Assembly: GCA_039583875.1 (NCBI GenBank)
Contig: CM077160.1
Coordinates: 113,479,314-113,543,313 of the forward strand
Source: Platanthera guangdongensis
Lineage: Eukaryota > Streptophyta > Magnoliopsida > Asparagales > Orchidaceae
Reading direction: 5' to 3'
DNA: 64,000 nt
The translations under genes and the position numbers were made by a program. The notes beneath the pieces were generated by a model. It was not told where the DNA came from. It was given only the letters and a program-made list of their open reading frames with translations, and did no database searches. Of this stretch, positions 52,742 through 64,000 are shown one piece after another; position 1 is the stretch's first letter, and each line of letters opens with the position of its first letter.

Positions 52742-55700
52742 CGGCCCCGGTTGGGCTACGAGCGGCCTGTGACTCTCGGCCGAAGTCAACTGACAAGGAT
52801 CACCTACTCTGTGACTATTGCGGGAAGAACCGTCATACCCGGGAGACTTGCTTTCGGCTTCATGGATTCCCTACACCCCGTGGTGGCTCTTCCGCTCGTG
52901 GCGGTCGCGGTCCTGGTCGCACTTCGGGTCGCTCTACCCAGCCTCGCTCCGCACACCTGTCTGATGTTTTCAACGAGCCACGGCTTCCGGCAACTCCGTC
53001 ATCCCCCACATTGACTCTGACGCCTGATGAGGTCCTTGCTTTCCGACGCCCGATGCAGGGCCCATCACCAGAGCCACATGCCTCTTCGTCCTCATATGCC
53101 CCTCAGGGGCCTTCCGGTGCTCATGCTGCCTCCACCCGTCCCTCTACTCACTGCATCATTGATTCTGGAGCAACGGACCATATGAACGGCTCCTCCTTAG
53201 GTTTTGTGTCCTACCTTCCGTTGTCTGGTCGGGACAAAGTGAGCATCGCATATGGTTCCCTCTCTCCCATTGCCGGAAAGGGCTCCATCCCGTGCTCCTC
53301 CCTCACTTTTTCCTCTGTTCTTCATGTTCCGAACTTTACCCGAAATCTCCTTTCTATTATTCTTATAACCAATTCTATGAACTGCTTCGTAACTTTCTTT
53401 TCTTCTTCATGCATTTTTCAGGACCTGAAGACGAGAACGATGATTGGAACTGGTAGTCTGGTGGACGGGCTCTATGTGTTCGATTCTTCCACCCCGGTCT
53501 CTCCTCCCCGAGCTCTCAATGTGGATCGGACAGCTACTTTGGAGTCCTGGCACTGTCGACTGGGACATCCGTCTATCCATTCTATGAAACGCTTATTTAC
53601 TAATTTCCCGTCTGTGTTAGTTGATAAATTTCGCTGTGACGCATGTGATCGTGGTAAAAATCATCGTACCTCTTTTAATCATATTTCTTCTCCAAGTACT
53701 GCTCCTTTTCATTTGATACATAGTGATGTTTGGGGTCCTTGCCGGGTTGCATCTCTTTCGGGTTGTTTTTGGTTTGTAACTTTTATCGACTGTTTTTCAC
53801 GTACCACCTGTGTTTACCTTATGAAAGCAAAAAATGAAGTCTTTCCCTTGTTCCAGCGATTCTACAACATGGTCTCTACACAGTTTTCGACCCCCATCAA
53901 GATTCACCGCACCGATAATGGCCGTGAATTCATTGATTCCACTTTCGAGCAGTTCCTCGCCAATCGGGGGATTATCCATCAGACATCCTGCGCCTACTCC
54001 CCTGCTCAAAATGGGGTGGCTGAGCGTAAGAACCGCCACCTATTGGAAGTTGCTTGGTGTCTCCTCCTCCACATACAACTCCCTAAATACTACTGGGGGG
54101 ATGCTGTACTCACCGCAGCGTACCTTATAAACCGTATGTCATCCTGTGTTCTCGGTTTCAAAACTCCCCTCACCACACTTGGGGTGCCACCTACCACTCT
54201 CCAACCACGTGTTTTTGGGTGTGTTTGTTTCGTCCATATCCACCACCGCCCGAAACTTGTTGCTCGTGCGCACAAGTGCGTATTCATTGGCTACTCCCCT
54301 ACTCAGAAGGGATATAAATGTTTTGACACAGTCAACAAGAAGGTTTACGTTACCATGGACGTTACCTTCCGGGAATCTGAAAGCTACTATGGGTCCGCAC
54401 TTCAGGGGGGGTCTCTTCCCACAACGGAAGTGAGTACCTTACCATACTCTGACATCCCTCTACCTATTCCTCTGGTATATCATCTCTCTCAGTCTACACC
54501 TCCTACTCCTTGCGCCCCTCCTGTCAAGGTCCCTGTTACTAAACCTCCGCAGGTTTACTCTCGTCGACCCAAGGGATCGAACACGCGGCCCAACATCTGG
54601 ATATCCGACCGCCCACCTGACCCGTCGTCGGGATCCATCATCCCTACGGAAGGTACCTCCACTCGACATCTATTATCTCAGTTTGTTTCTTACTCATCCC
54701 TAACATCTTCCCATGGAGCATTTGTTTCCTCTTTGTCCTCTGTCTCTATCCCCACTTCATGGCAGGATGCCCTTTCCGACGACAGGTGGAAGTTAGCAAT
54801 GCTCGAAGAAATGAGTGCCCTGGAAAAAAACGGCACATGGGACCTGGTACAACTGCCACCAGGTAAAAAGGTTGTTGGATGCAAATGGGTATTCACCGTC
54901 AAACAGAACCCCTCGGGCATTGTAGAAAGATACAAGGCACGACTCGTAGCAAGAGGCTATACTCAGACAGAGGGCATAGACTACCAGGAGACCTTTGCTC
55001 CTGTTGCCAAAATGAATTCGATCAGAATCCTCATATCTTGTGCTGCCTGCAAGGATTGTCAACTCTGCCAATTGGATGTGAAGAATGCTTATCTTAATGG
55101 CGACCTGCAAGAAGAGATCTACATGGCTCACCCTCCGGGACTCAGCCCTAGCGGATCAAAAGGGAAAGTGTACAGATTACGGAGGCCACTCTATGGCCTG
55201 AAACAATCAGTCAGGGCCTGGTTTGGAAGATTCCACAAAGCCATGAACAGGTTTGGGTACCGTCAGAGCAATGCCGACCACACCCTCTTTATCAGAACCA
55301 ACAAGGGGAAGTTAATCGTCCTGATAGTCTACGTGGATGATATCATAATCACTGGGGATGACAAGGAGGAGATTCAGGCACTGAATGAGAAGTTGGCAAA
55401 AGAATTTGAAGTGAAAGATTTGGGAAATATCAAATACTTTCTCGGCATTGAAGTTGCAAGATCAAAGCATGGCATTTTCCTATCACAAAGGAAGTATGTG
55501 CTCGACCTCCTTGAAGTCACTGGGATGAGCGGGTGTCGGCCTGCCGACACCCCAGTCGAAGTCAATCACAAGCTAGGCAGAGAAGATGGCGATGTGATCG
55601 AAGACATTCCCAGTTACCAGAGGCTGGTAGGGAAGTTAATTTACTTATCTCACACTCGACCAGATATCTCTTATGTTGTGAGAGTTCTCAGCCAGTTTAT

Positions 55701-56283
55701 GCACTCTCCAAAGGCCCGTCATATTGATACTGCACATCGTGTCCTCCGATACCTCAAGTCCTCACCAGGGAAGGGCATCCTGTTCTCACCAAATAAAGAG
55801 TTGATTATTGAAGTTTACACGGACGCAGACTGGGCTGGATCGCCCACCGATAGGCGCTCCACAACCGGATATTGTTCCATGATTGGTGGGAATTTGGTCA
55901 GCTGGAGAAGCAAGAAGCAACATGTTGTTAGATCCAGTGCTGAGGCCGAGTTTAGAGCAATCGCACATGGCATTTGTGAAGGATTATGGGTCTCCACTAT
56001 CCTGAAGGAACTTGGGCTTAAAGGCAGTGAGCCCATCAGATTGTATTGTGACAACAAGGCTGCAATCTCCATTGCCCACAATCCGGTACAACATGATCGC
56101 ACGAAACACATTGAGATTGACAGACATTTCATCAAGGAAAATATCGACCGAGGAACCGTTGTTATCCCATTCATACCATCTGACCAACAGTTGGTCAATG
56201 TTCTCACAAAGGGTCTAAGTTCCAGTATGTTCGCAGATCTTATTGGCAAGTTCGGCATGGCTGACATCACACGCCCAACTTGA
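52661..56283 (+). pseudogene. gag-pol: Copia-6 gag zinc knuckle, protease, integrase, RT, RNase H
   Basis: One open frame of over 1180 codons. Numbering from 52738: zinc knuckle CDYCGKNRHTRETC 25-38; protease IIDSGATDHM with Asp 142; integrase HHCC H272, H277, C300, C303 and DDE D330, D393, E429; RT with WDLVQLPPGKKVVGCKW 701-717, LDVKNAYLNGDL 779-790, GLKQSVRAWFGRF 820-832, YVDD 865-868; RNase H YTDADWAG 1027-1034, SSAEAEF 1066-1072, CDNKAAIS 1104-1111. All catalytic residues checked are present. It ends before the polypurine tract. Classed as pseudogene only because of the frameshift separating it from the gag start. Confidence 0.93.
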
Positions 56284-56290
56284 GGGGGGG

Positions 56291-56462
56291 TGTTGGATAT
56301 TGCATATAATATTTGTATTGATTGCGTAATTTGTATCCTAAATAGATCGATTCCTATTTAGAAATTATGGGAGCACACGGATCAATGACGTGTCATATCG
56401 TTGTATTTGTATAAATACCTCCATGTGGATGAATAAACTCAATTAACTTTTCTCCTCCAACA
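56291..56462 (+). repeat. Copia-6 3' LTR
   Basis: Partner of 51365-51536, directly after the polypurine tract. Confidence 0.95.
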
Positions 56463-57732
56463 AACATAATCTAAGAAATAAGAAACTCATCAAGGCCTTG
56501 CCTTTTACTTTATCCTTCTCGGGTTCATCGTCACGTAGACCCTGTGACGTCATCCTCTGGTTTCTCGGTCTTGGAAACCACTGATATAGCACGTACTTTA
56601 TTTCGGTTGCGTCACTAGTTACGCGCAGTGTTTGAAGTTAAAAGTATTTACTAATAAGCATTTAAAATCCATCAAAATACGAAATTCAACATAAACGACA
56701 CAAGAAATAATGATTATACTTGTTGTCTAACAAAAACAGTCATCAACCGAGAATACAAATCTCAAACTCGGCCGCCAAACGGTACAAAATATCCAAAAAC
56801 AGCTTCCAAATAGCTCAAAAATAGTCCCAAAATGAAAAGCAGCCCCAAAATGAACATAAAACAGCTCACTAACACGAAAGCCTCAAAATCCATATAATAA
56901 TACTAAGCAGCCAAAACAGTCCACCAAAACAACCATCAAAATGGAGGAAACCTAATTTCAGCAAGACATGTCTATAAGAAGTGCATAGTAGAAAGGAGGA
57001 GAACATCCTTACAGTGGGAGAGGGAGGAAGAAGGGCGTTGCGCAACCGATCCTTTTCGGATCGCTGGAGTGTGGCGAGATTCTTCCTAGGTCTCCGAGGA
57101 GGATCTGAAAGAAGGTAGGACGCAAGGGAAAGAAGCAGCAGTAGCTCCAAGAGTGGCGGCAGCAAGCCCTAAAACAGTGGCACAGGAGAACAGTTGACGG
57201 CACAGAACCAGCGGCAAAGAGGCCGCAAAGCAGCAGCGGCACAAAGAAGTAGCTTCCAGAGTAGGAGAGTAGAGAAACAGCACTCAGGAAGGAGAAGTAG
57301 CCGGAAATAGCAAAGCAGCGGCAGCAAGGCAGCAGCAGGGCAGCGGCAGATAGAAGGCGCAGAGACGGGAAGTGAGGAAATGAGAGAGGCTCGGGCACTT
57401 TTTATAACAGGAGAATATGCGGCCAGAAGATAAAACCCAACCAAATGAATAGAATAGGTGTCACCAAAACAGCCCCAAAGCTCAAATTAGCCAACACTTG
57501 GCTTAGCCAAGTGTCAAATGAAAAAGCCAACTCAACAAACCAGCCAGCACAACAATCCAGCCCACTTAACTCAAGCTCATTATACTAATGGCAGCCCACT
57601 ATAATAAATTAAAGCAAATTTAACGAATAAAATTAAATGGAAAAATGTGAAAATTTTACAACAAACTAGTACTGCCTTGTTCTCATTATCGGGGATTAAT
57701 AAAAGTATTTTGCTCATTTTTGGGGTGTCACA
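56463..57732 (-). repeat. TR-GAG 3' LTR, right part
   Basis: Homologous to 59976-62173 minus the hAT insert; ends ggggtgtcaca beside the polypurine tract. The first five bases repeat the Copia-6 target site. Confidence 0.88.
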
Positions 57733-57859
57733 ACTCATCCCTTCTTAAAAGAGTTTTCGCCCGCGAAAAGATAATGATAATCAAGTTTATACAATATTTA
57801 CATCAAAGAAATTACATTTTATTTTCTATGATAGGGAAATGTTCATGGCATAATCATTC

Positions 57860-58818
57860 GCTCTTCTGGGACTTTTGAAGAACTATGGCAGGGGCAGCTG
57901 GAGCAGGAGTAGGTGTTGAAGTTAATGATTCAGCATGCATTTGATATACTTGGGGTTACGGTAGAAGTGGTGGTCCTCGAGAGTTGTATTCTTTATGCAG
58001 GAGCTTTGGACATGTTCTCTTCGTATGACCAGGCTGACGGCAATAATAACAAGCTCCAACTAAGCATTATCCTTGATGCATTCGTCCACATTTGGCGCAT
58101 TTTGTCACGGTGGCTTGAGATGCATTATTAGAAGATGGACCAGTCTGGAATGTTTTAGTGTCTTTATTTTAGGCTTCATCCTGAGTCGGCGTTTCTGTTA
58201 TTTTTCTTTTTCCACTATCTCGACGCTTTTACGACTTTTCCTAATCAAAATCTCCATTAATCGCGCTCTCTCGACCAGTTTCTCATATTCTAAAATATCA
58301 AGAGGTACTAGCAAATTACGAATATCATCTTGCAGTCCTTGCTGAAACTGTTGGCAACGATCTTCTTCGGAGGTCACAAGAGTATCGGCATAGTATGACA
58401 ACTTGGAGAATTCAGTCTCGTACTGCGGAACTATCTTTGTCCCTTGAACGAGTCGCAGGAATTGGTCATGCAAGACTCTTTTCTCTGACTGAGGCACAAA
58501 CTAGTCTGTAAATTTCTGAAGGAAGTTTGTCAACGTCACGAAGCCACGCACAACATACTTTTTGGCAAATATATTATCCCGTCAATGCTTCATCGTGCCT
58601 TCTAATAAAAACAAAGCTAATTAAACTTTTTGATCCTCCGGGCAGTGCATGACTTGAAATATTGTTTCTAAACGAAGAATCTAATCTTTAGTCTCCAAGG
58701 GAGACTAGCCAACGATATAAGTTGGTGGTTTTAACTCCATGAATTGTTTTAGGTCGAAGTTCATTTGATGATGTTGCAGGATAGGTGCTACAGGAGGAAG
58801 ATCAGAAGGAGGGTTCAT
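57860..58818 (-). pseudogene. gag: TR-GAG gag relic
   Basis: From the ATG at 58818 (MNPPSDLPP): LRLETIFQVMHCPEDQKV, FLLEGTMKH, then an open 100-codon core 58497-58198 (FLRLVQGTKIVPQYETEFSKLSYYA-like, EEDRCQQFQQGLQDDI, LVERARLMEI), the Ty3/gypsy gag domain. Two zinc-knuckle blocks follow near 58100-58000 (CAKCGRMHQG*C, CYYCRQPGHTKRTC). Multiple stops make it non-coding now. No protease, RT or integrase follows. Confidence 0.82.
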
Positions 58819-59140
58819 TGGATGTTGTTGAGGAAAAGGTAACTTGAGGAAGTGTGGGTCCTACAGCAGCTAACGTAGGGAATACTAATTTAAGAGCTTC
58901 CGCAACTGTTAATACAAATTCTGACGGGCGCTGATGATGCCCATTATCATTTCCTTCCGACCTTGTATTTTGCTGAAATTTGTGTTCTTCTCGAATCTCT
59001 TGACGCCGACGACTGGAGTATACTTGTATGGGTTTCCTATAAGGGAGGTTGAATTAATTATGTCACATTTTTAATGTGTGTTATGACTTTGTACTGTCTA
59101 CGACACAAATTATTGAAAATTGTTCCCTCTTATACCAAAT

Positions 59141-62100
59141 TGTAAAGCCACTTATTCCGGGCTTCCCAAATGATTCGAGAATCGAACATAATTTCAATAA
59201 AAAGGTCGCAGCACTAAAACACAGTACAAAGACTAAGCACCAGAAATTTTATTTATTTATTTATTTATTTACTTATTTACAACAGTCGATAAAGAAACTA
59301 CGAGTATTAACCATACTCATAACAAAATCACAATCATAATCGGTACACGAGGTTTTATGTCTTTCCTGAGCTTCTTCAATTCCTGTGAAAATCTTGAGTC
59401 ATACATTCGCCAACTTTTCAGGGGGGGTCCTCTTTAGGGCACTGGGAGATGCTCATATTGCCTAAAAAAAGTATCCAAGAAGGGTTAGTCATAAAAATAT
59501 GACTATGTGAGAAAAGTAATTTTTGAAACAGTTATGCATGCAGGCAATGGGGAATAGCAATATGCATACATTACAATAAACCATTAATCTCATTTACTCT
59601 TAATACTGACTCTTAACATGTCCCTTAATTTTAGTTATATAAAATAGGAAATGTTAAGGCATGTAAACTTGAATTAGGCCCCACCTCTAAAGGTCAAAAG
59701 TGTAGGCACACCACTACTGGTGAATCCATCAGTAGATAACTTTTACATCATAAGATTTGAATTCTTCACATTTTCTTATGCAGAGTTTTATTATTCTTAT
59801 CTTAACGTAATTTACATAAAACATGTGTTTTAACGTAAAATTTTCCCTCACAAGGTTGAATCGCTTTCAATTTTCCTCACCCACATTTATTTATAGTGAT
59901 TTATCATCGAGTGAAACTCATATGCACAGGCAGTGTTTATAAAAAGTAAAGAGTAATACAAAAGAAAATACTTGAATAAACATAATCTAAGAAATAATAA
60001 ACTCAGCAAGACTTTGACTTTTCCTTTACCTTTCTTGGGTTCATCGCCATGTCGACCCTGTGACGACATCCGTTGGTTTCTCGGTCTTGGAAACCACTAA
60101 AATAGCACGTACTTTATTTGGGTTGTGTCACTAGTTACGCGTAGCGTTTGAAGTTAAAAGGATTTACTAATATGCGTTTAAAATCTGTCAAAATAAGAAA
60201 GTCAACATAAACGACAAAAGAAATAATGATTATACTTGCTATGTAACCAAAACAGTCCTCAACCGAGACTGCAAATCTCAAACTCAGCCGCCAAACGACG
60301 CAAAATAGCCAAAAAATAGCTTCCAAATAGCTCAAAAACAGTCTCAAAATGAAAAGTAGTCCTAAAATAAACATAAAACAGCTCACTAACACGAAAGCCT
60401 CAAAATTTGCATAATAATACTAAGCAGCCAAAACAGCCCACCAAAACAGCCACCAAAATGGAGGAAACCTAATTTCAGCAAAACACATCTATAAGAAGTG
60501 CATAGTAGAAAGGAGGAGAACATCCTTACAATGGGAGAGGAAGGAAGAAGGGCGCTACGCAACCGATCCTTTTCGGATTGCCGGAGTGTGGCGAGATTCT
60601 TCCTAGGTCTCCGGAGGAGGCTCTGAAGAAGGTAGGACGCAAGGGAAAGAAGCAGCAGTAGCTCCAAGAGTGGCGGCAGCAGACCCTAAAACAGTGGCAC
60701 TAGGGGTGAGGAACGAAAACCGAAAACCGACTGAACCGACCGAACCACACCGACTTTGAAACCGAGCCGCCCGGTCCAGTGTCGGTTCGGTTTGGAGCTT
60801 TTGAAAACCGAAGGCTTATCGGTTCGGGTCGGTTTTCAAGTTGTGAAAACCGACTAAACCGAACCGAACCGAGCACTTCACCACTGTTTTGGGGTGTATT
60901 TGATCGAGCAACTTTCAGATTATCTTTGAGTCTACAACCAAGTTCATTTTTCTCATCTCCGTGCTTGGTGAGATTTTTTTGACCCTTCTCCTTAGGTTTA
61001 GAGAGTTTTTCAGATTCTAAGTAATTTTGTTGGGAAAAAGTTTTATAACAGTTTCATTATTTGGGATGTCATGTATATTAAATTGATTTAATAACGAAAA
61101 TGATTATCGATCGTGATACTCCAATTGCTCTGATTGCTTATTGTTGGATCTATTAGTATTAAATTTGTCTAATTTATTATAGAGAATTGTGAGATGTCAT
61201 AAAAAAGGTTTGCCTCAATATACCCAAACTCTGCATGTCTAAAAATGCAGGAATATAATAATTGTTTGTGTGTGTGATGTCAATTTAATAAACATTCTCT
61301 CTGACTTATACTCAAAAAATTTGTATGTTATTTATTTAATATAAACCTTTAGTTGATAAAAATTATGAAATTATTAAAGGGAAGATAACCAATCCAAAAA
61401 ATAGCACTTGATTATGTTGGTTCGCAGAAAACCGACGCCGAACCGCAAAAAACCGACTAAAAACCGAACCGACTTTGAACCGAACCGAATGGGTTCGGGT
61501 CGGGTCGGTTTGGACAAACCAAAAACCGAGGCATGTTGGTTCGGTTTCGGTTTGGGTCCAAACCGCCCCAAACCGAACCGCTCGCACCCCTAAGTGGCAC
61601 AGGAGAACAGTTGACGGCACAGAACCAGCGGCACAGAGGCAGCAAAGCAGCAGCGGCACAGAGAAGTAGCTTCCAGAGAAGGAGAGTGGAGAAACAGCAG
61701 CCAGGAAGGAGAAGAAGAAGTAGCTGGAAACAGCAAAGCAGCAGCAGCAAGGCAGCAGCAGGGCTGCGACAGAGAGAAGGCGCAGAGATAGGAACTGAGG
61801 AAATGAGAGAGGCTCGGGCACTTTTTATAACAGGAGAATAAGCGGCCAGAAGATAAACCCCAACCGAATGAATAGAATAGGTGTCACCAAAACAGCTCCA
61901 AAGCACAAATTAACCAACACTTGGCTTAGCCAAGTATCAAATGAAAAGGCCAACTCAACAAACTAGCCAGCACAACAATCAAGCCCAATTTACTAATGGC
62001 AGCCCACTTAACTTGAGCGCTTTGTACTAATGGCAGCCCACTATAATAAATTAAAGCAAATTTAACGAATAAAATGAAACGGAAAAACGCGAAAATTTTA

Positions 62101-62173
62101 CGACAAACTCGTACTATCTTGTACTCATTATCGGGGATTAGTAAAGTATCTTGCGCATTTTTAGGGTGTCACA
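59141..62173 (-). repeat. TR-GAG 5' LTR (contains hAT insert)
   Basis: Starts tgtaaagccact and ends gggtgtcaca on the plus strand. The hAT at 60701-61592 plus one copy of its duplication is an insertion relative to the other LTR. Substitutions against the left copy are frequent, so the element is older than Copia-6. Confidence 0.88.
60701..61592. mobile_element. Non-autonomous hAT transposon, 892 bp
   Basis: Terminal inverted repeats taggggtg / caccccta, flanked by the perfect 8-bp duplication agtggcac (60693-60700 and 61593-61600). 8-bp duplications and this type of end define hAT elements. Subterminal regions are packed with accgaaccg-type and cggttcgg-type motifs in both orientations (60710-60880 and 61420-61585), as in transposase-binding arrays. 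The AT-rich middle has no transposase. It is absent from the matching place in the other TR-GAG LTR (near 57178), which serves as an empty site. Confidence 0.93.
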
Positions 62174-62411
62174 TTCCCTTTATAGGAAAGGGGGATAGTG
62201 AATAATAATATTGATTTCGTCAAAGCCATCAAAATGGGGCTTATATGCAGGCGTATATGTCTTAGGAGTGATGATTTTAAAGGCCTTCGCACGAGGGGTA
62301 CATAATTTGGGGCAAATCCTTGTCTAAAATTGCTAGGGCAGCAACTTATTATCAAAGAAGAAGACTAATTTTGAAGGGACCTTAAGAGAATTGTTGTTTT
62401 AGGTTCATAAT
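62174..62411. other. Intergenic flank of TR-GAG
   Basis: Continues the DNA seen left of 50522. No gene recognised. Both flanks contain related words (gctagggcagcaa at about 62332 and gttagggcagcaa at about 50480). Confidence 0.4.
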
Positions 62412-62515
62412 TGTTAAAATGAAAAATAGAATCGTATATTAAACAGTAGATGTCCATCTACTTATAGTGGAGGGTAATACAAGATAATAAAATGACCCGT
62501 GAAGTAATTCCAACA
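62412..62515 (-). repeat. Copia-8 probable 3' LTR
   Basis: The right border is clear (ccaaca then polypurine tract). The left border is chosen at the nearest tgtta; no partner is in the window. Confidence 0.5.
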
Positions 62516-62519
62516 CTCC

Positions 62520-63680
62520 CCCTCAAGTTGGGCATGTAATATTCTTCATACCCAACTTGCTAATAAAAGTCGCAAATGTTTTCACTTATAGTGAGAAAAT
62601 CTGCAAGTTATCCCTCTGAGTGTACAAAAGGGGTACATACAATCTCTTTCATAATATTTTCTTTAATGAAGTGTCGGTCAACCTCAACGTGCATGGTGTG
62701 GTCATGCTGGATAGGGTTGTGAGCATTGTTGATTGCAGTTTTATTGTCGCAATACAAGTTGAAAGGGCCAGTTTCCAGTAAACCAAAATCATTCAAGAGG
62801 GACTAAAGTCACATCCTTTCACATATACCACGATCCATAGTTCTAAACTCACCCTCAGCACTAGAGTGGGTCACAACCCATTGCTTCTTGCTTCTACAAG
62901 TGACCAAATTATCACCAACAAAGGAACAATGTCTTGTGATAGATCTTCTATCACTGACTGATCCAGCCCAGTCTGCGTAAATATATACTTCAATTTTTAA
63001 GTTATCACTGGGAGAATAGAATGCCCCTAACAGGTGAGATCTTCAAGTACCTCAGAATTTTGTGCATGACATCAAGATGTCTAACCTTAGAAGAATGTAT
63101 GTATCGACTTACCACTCCTACTGTATATAAAATGTCAGGACGAGTATGAGATAGGTAGATCAATTTTTCTACCTGCTTCCGATAACTCGAAATATCTTCC
63201 ACTGACTCCCCATCATCACATCCAAGTTTGTGGTTGGCTTTAATAGGGGTATCAGCAGGCTTGTAACCACTCATTCTTGTTTGTTCTAATAAATCAAGGA
63301 CATACTTCTGTTGTGAAATATGAATTAAATAATCTTGCTTCCTCAATCCCTAGAAAATATCTCAACTTACTCAAGTCTTCCATTTTAAATTCACAAGCAA
63401 GTTTTAGTTTCAAAGCATGAATCTCATCCATGTCATCATCTGTAATAGCCATATGATCAACATACACAATCAGTAGAGTCATCTTCATCCCATTCCATCT
63501 GATAAATAGAGTGTGATCGAGATGACTTTGGGTATAGCCTAATGAGATCATGACTTTGTTAGGTCTCCCAAACCAAGCCCTCGAATATTGTTTTAACTCA
63601 TAGAGTTATTTCTTCAATTTACAAACCTTCCCTTCTGAGCCAATAGGGAAAATATAAGGGGACATTGGCATATAAACTTC
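62520..63680 (-). pseudogene. pol: Copia-8 RT and RNase H, first copy
   Basis: Minus strand from 63680: IFPIGSEGKVCKLKK, AWFGRPNKVM, FIRWNGMKMTLLIVYVDH in place of YVDD, LRYFLGIEEAR, QQKYVLDLLEQTRMSGYKPADTP, VEKLIYLSHTRPDILYTVGVV, then RNase H with NADW-like, CDNKTAINNAHNPIQHDHTMHVEVDRHFIKENI near 62796-62640. Several frame slips (near 63320, 62990, 62800). It belongs to the Copia-6/7 lineage. Confidence 0.82.
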
Positions 63681-63688
63681 CCTTCTGC

Positions 63689-64000
63689 CCAGTCTGCATT
63701 GGTATATACTTTGATTTTTAAGTTATCACTGGGAGAGAGTACAATGCCCCTACCAGGTGAGGTCTTTAAATACCATTGAATTATGTGCATGGCATCAAGA
63801 TTTCTGACCATAGGAGAATGCATGTATTGACTTACCACTCATATTGCATATGAAATGTCAGGAAATGTATGAGATAGGTAGATCAGCTTTCCTACAAGCT
63901 TCTGATAACTAAGAACATCTTCCACTGTCCCTCAACTATCACGTCCAAGTTTGTGGTTGACATCAATAAGGGCATCAGCAGGCTTACAATCACTCATTCT
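63689..64000 (-). pseudogene. pol: Copia-8 RT/RNase H, second diverged copy
   Basis: Repeats the order of 62955-63250: SDCKPADALIDVNHKLG, LIYLSHTFPDISYAI, VSQYMHSPMVRNLDAMHIIQWYLKTSPGRGIVLSP and KVYTNADWAEG, then joins directly to RT sequence (about 63688) that should lie upstream. So a second element, or an internal tandem rearrangement, is fused here. Confidence 0.72.

Larger units (their letters stand above)
51365..56462 (+). mobile_element. Copia-6: nearly intact Ty1/copia element
   Basis: Target duplication aacat (51360-51364, 56463-56467). LTRs 51365-51536 and 56291-56462 (172 bp each, about seven differences by eye). Primer site tggtatcagagc at 51537-51548, polypurine tract cttgagggggggtg region before 56291. 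Gag and pol are whole except for one apparent single-base frameshift. It inserted in the 3' LTR of the TR-GAG element. It is the best-preserved element here. Confidence 0.97.
50522..62173 (-). mobile_element. Gag-only gypsy-like element (TR-GAG type) with long LTRs
   Basis: Target duplication ttccc (50517-50521, 62174-62178). LTR-like repeats 50522-57732 and 59141-62173 each come to about 2.1 kb once the nested Copia-6 (left) and hAT (right) are removed. In element sense (minus) the LTRs begin tgtgacaccc, typical of plant gypsy LTRs. A primer-site-like tttggtataagagg follows the 5' LTR, and a polypurine tract aagaagggatgagt precedes the 3' LTR. Only 1.4 kb lies between the LTRs, coding for a gag relic and nothing of pol. 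This architecture matches terminal-repeat retrotransposons with a GAG domain. Confidence 0.85.
62412..64000 (-). mobile_element. Copia-8: copia 3' end, runs off window
   Basis: A candidate 3' LTR 62412-62515 (tgttaaaatg ... attccaaca) abuts the polypurine tract (minus: caacttgagggggag). RNase H and RT sequence follows to the right in minus orientation. The RT/RNase H part occurs twice in diverged form (about 62955-63290 and 63689-64000). The 5' half lies beyond the window. Confidence 0.85.

Overview
This window is plant nuclear DNA from a repeat-rich chromosome region. It contains no bacterial-style operons. About four fifths of it is retrotransposons, mostly Ty1/copia with short LTRs (about 110-190 bp) and initiator-Met tRNA primer sites. 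There are also Ty3/gypsy elements, RTE-type LINE fragments, non-coding LTR elements and hAT-like DNA transposon relics. Families and splice signals point to a flowering plant; the species cannot be told from the sequence.

Layout. 1-6.9 kb: the 3' exon of a hAT-transposase-derived host gene (5405-5842), with a complete Copia-1 (27-5369, minus, TSD gtatg) in the intron before it, then a GC-rich stretch with a possible minus-strand promoter and first exon. 6.9-9.5 kb: an RTE LINE 3' end and two outward-facing gypsy 3' ends. 9.5-22.1 kb: a nested stack. An old minus-strand copia (Copia-A) was hit by an RTE LINE (19-bp TSD), which was hit by Copia-2. Copia-A was also hit by a non-coding LTR element (LARD-1), whose 3' LTR was hit by Copia-3 (TSD aatat). 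22.1-36.1 kb: Copia-4 (TSD ataac), degenerate Copia-5, a hAT-like relic, degenerate Copia-B, and Copia-7 (TSD ataat) inside the Copia-B LTR. 36.2-41.2 kb: a TG-rich microsatellite, two terminal exons of an unidentified host gene (36777-37606, minus) and LARD-2. 41.2-46.5 kb: a complete Ty3/gypsy element (TSD gttcc). 46.5-50.5 kb: unassigned DNA with a diverged tandem duplication. 50.5-62.2 kb: a gag-only gypsy-like element (TR-GAG type, TSD ttccc) with LTRs of about 2.1 kb; its left LTR holds Copia-6 (TSD aacat) and its right LTR holds an 892-bp non-autonomous hAT (TSD agtggcac). 62.4-64 kb: Copia-8, minus, running off the window.

No element is fully coding-intact as read. Copia-6 comes closest, with one apparent single-base frameshift in gag. 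Several elements with good LTRs and target duplications have lost essential parts: Copia-3 the integrase zinc-binding segment, Copia-4 the gag capsid region, and Copia-4 and Copia-7 the protease aspartate. This suggests some moved using proteins from relatives. The least familiar item is the LARD pair: a non-coding LTR family with a hairpin directly before the polypurine tract, in which one stem pair differs by a matching change on both sides. No gene set suggesting a new defence or metabolic system was found.
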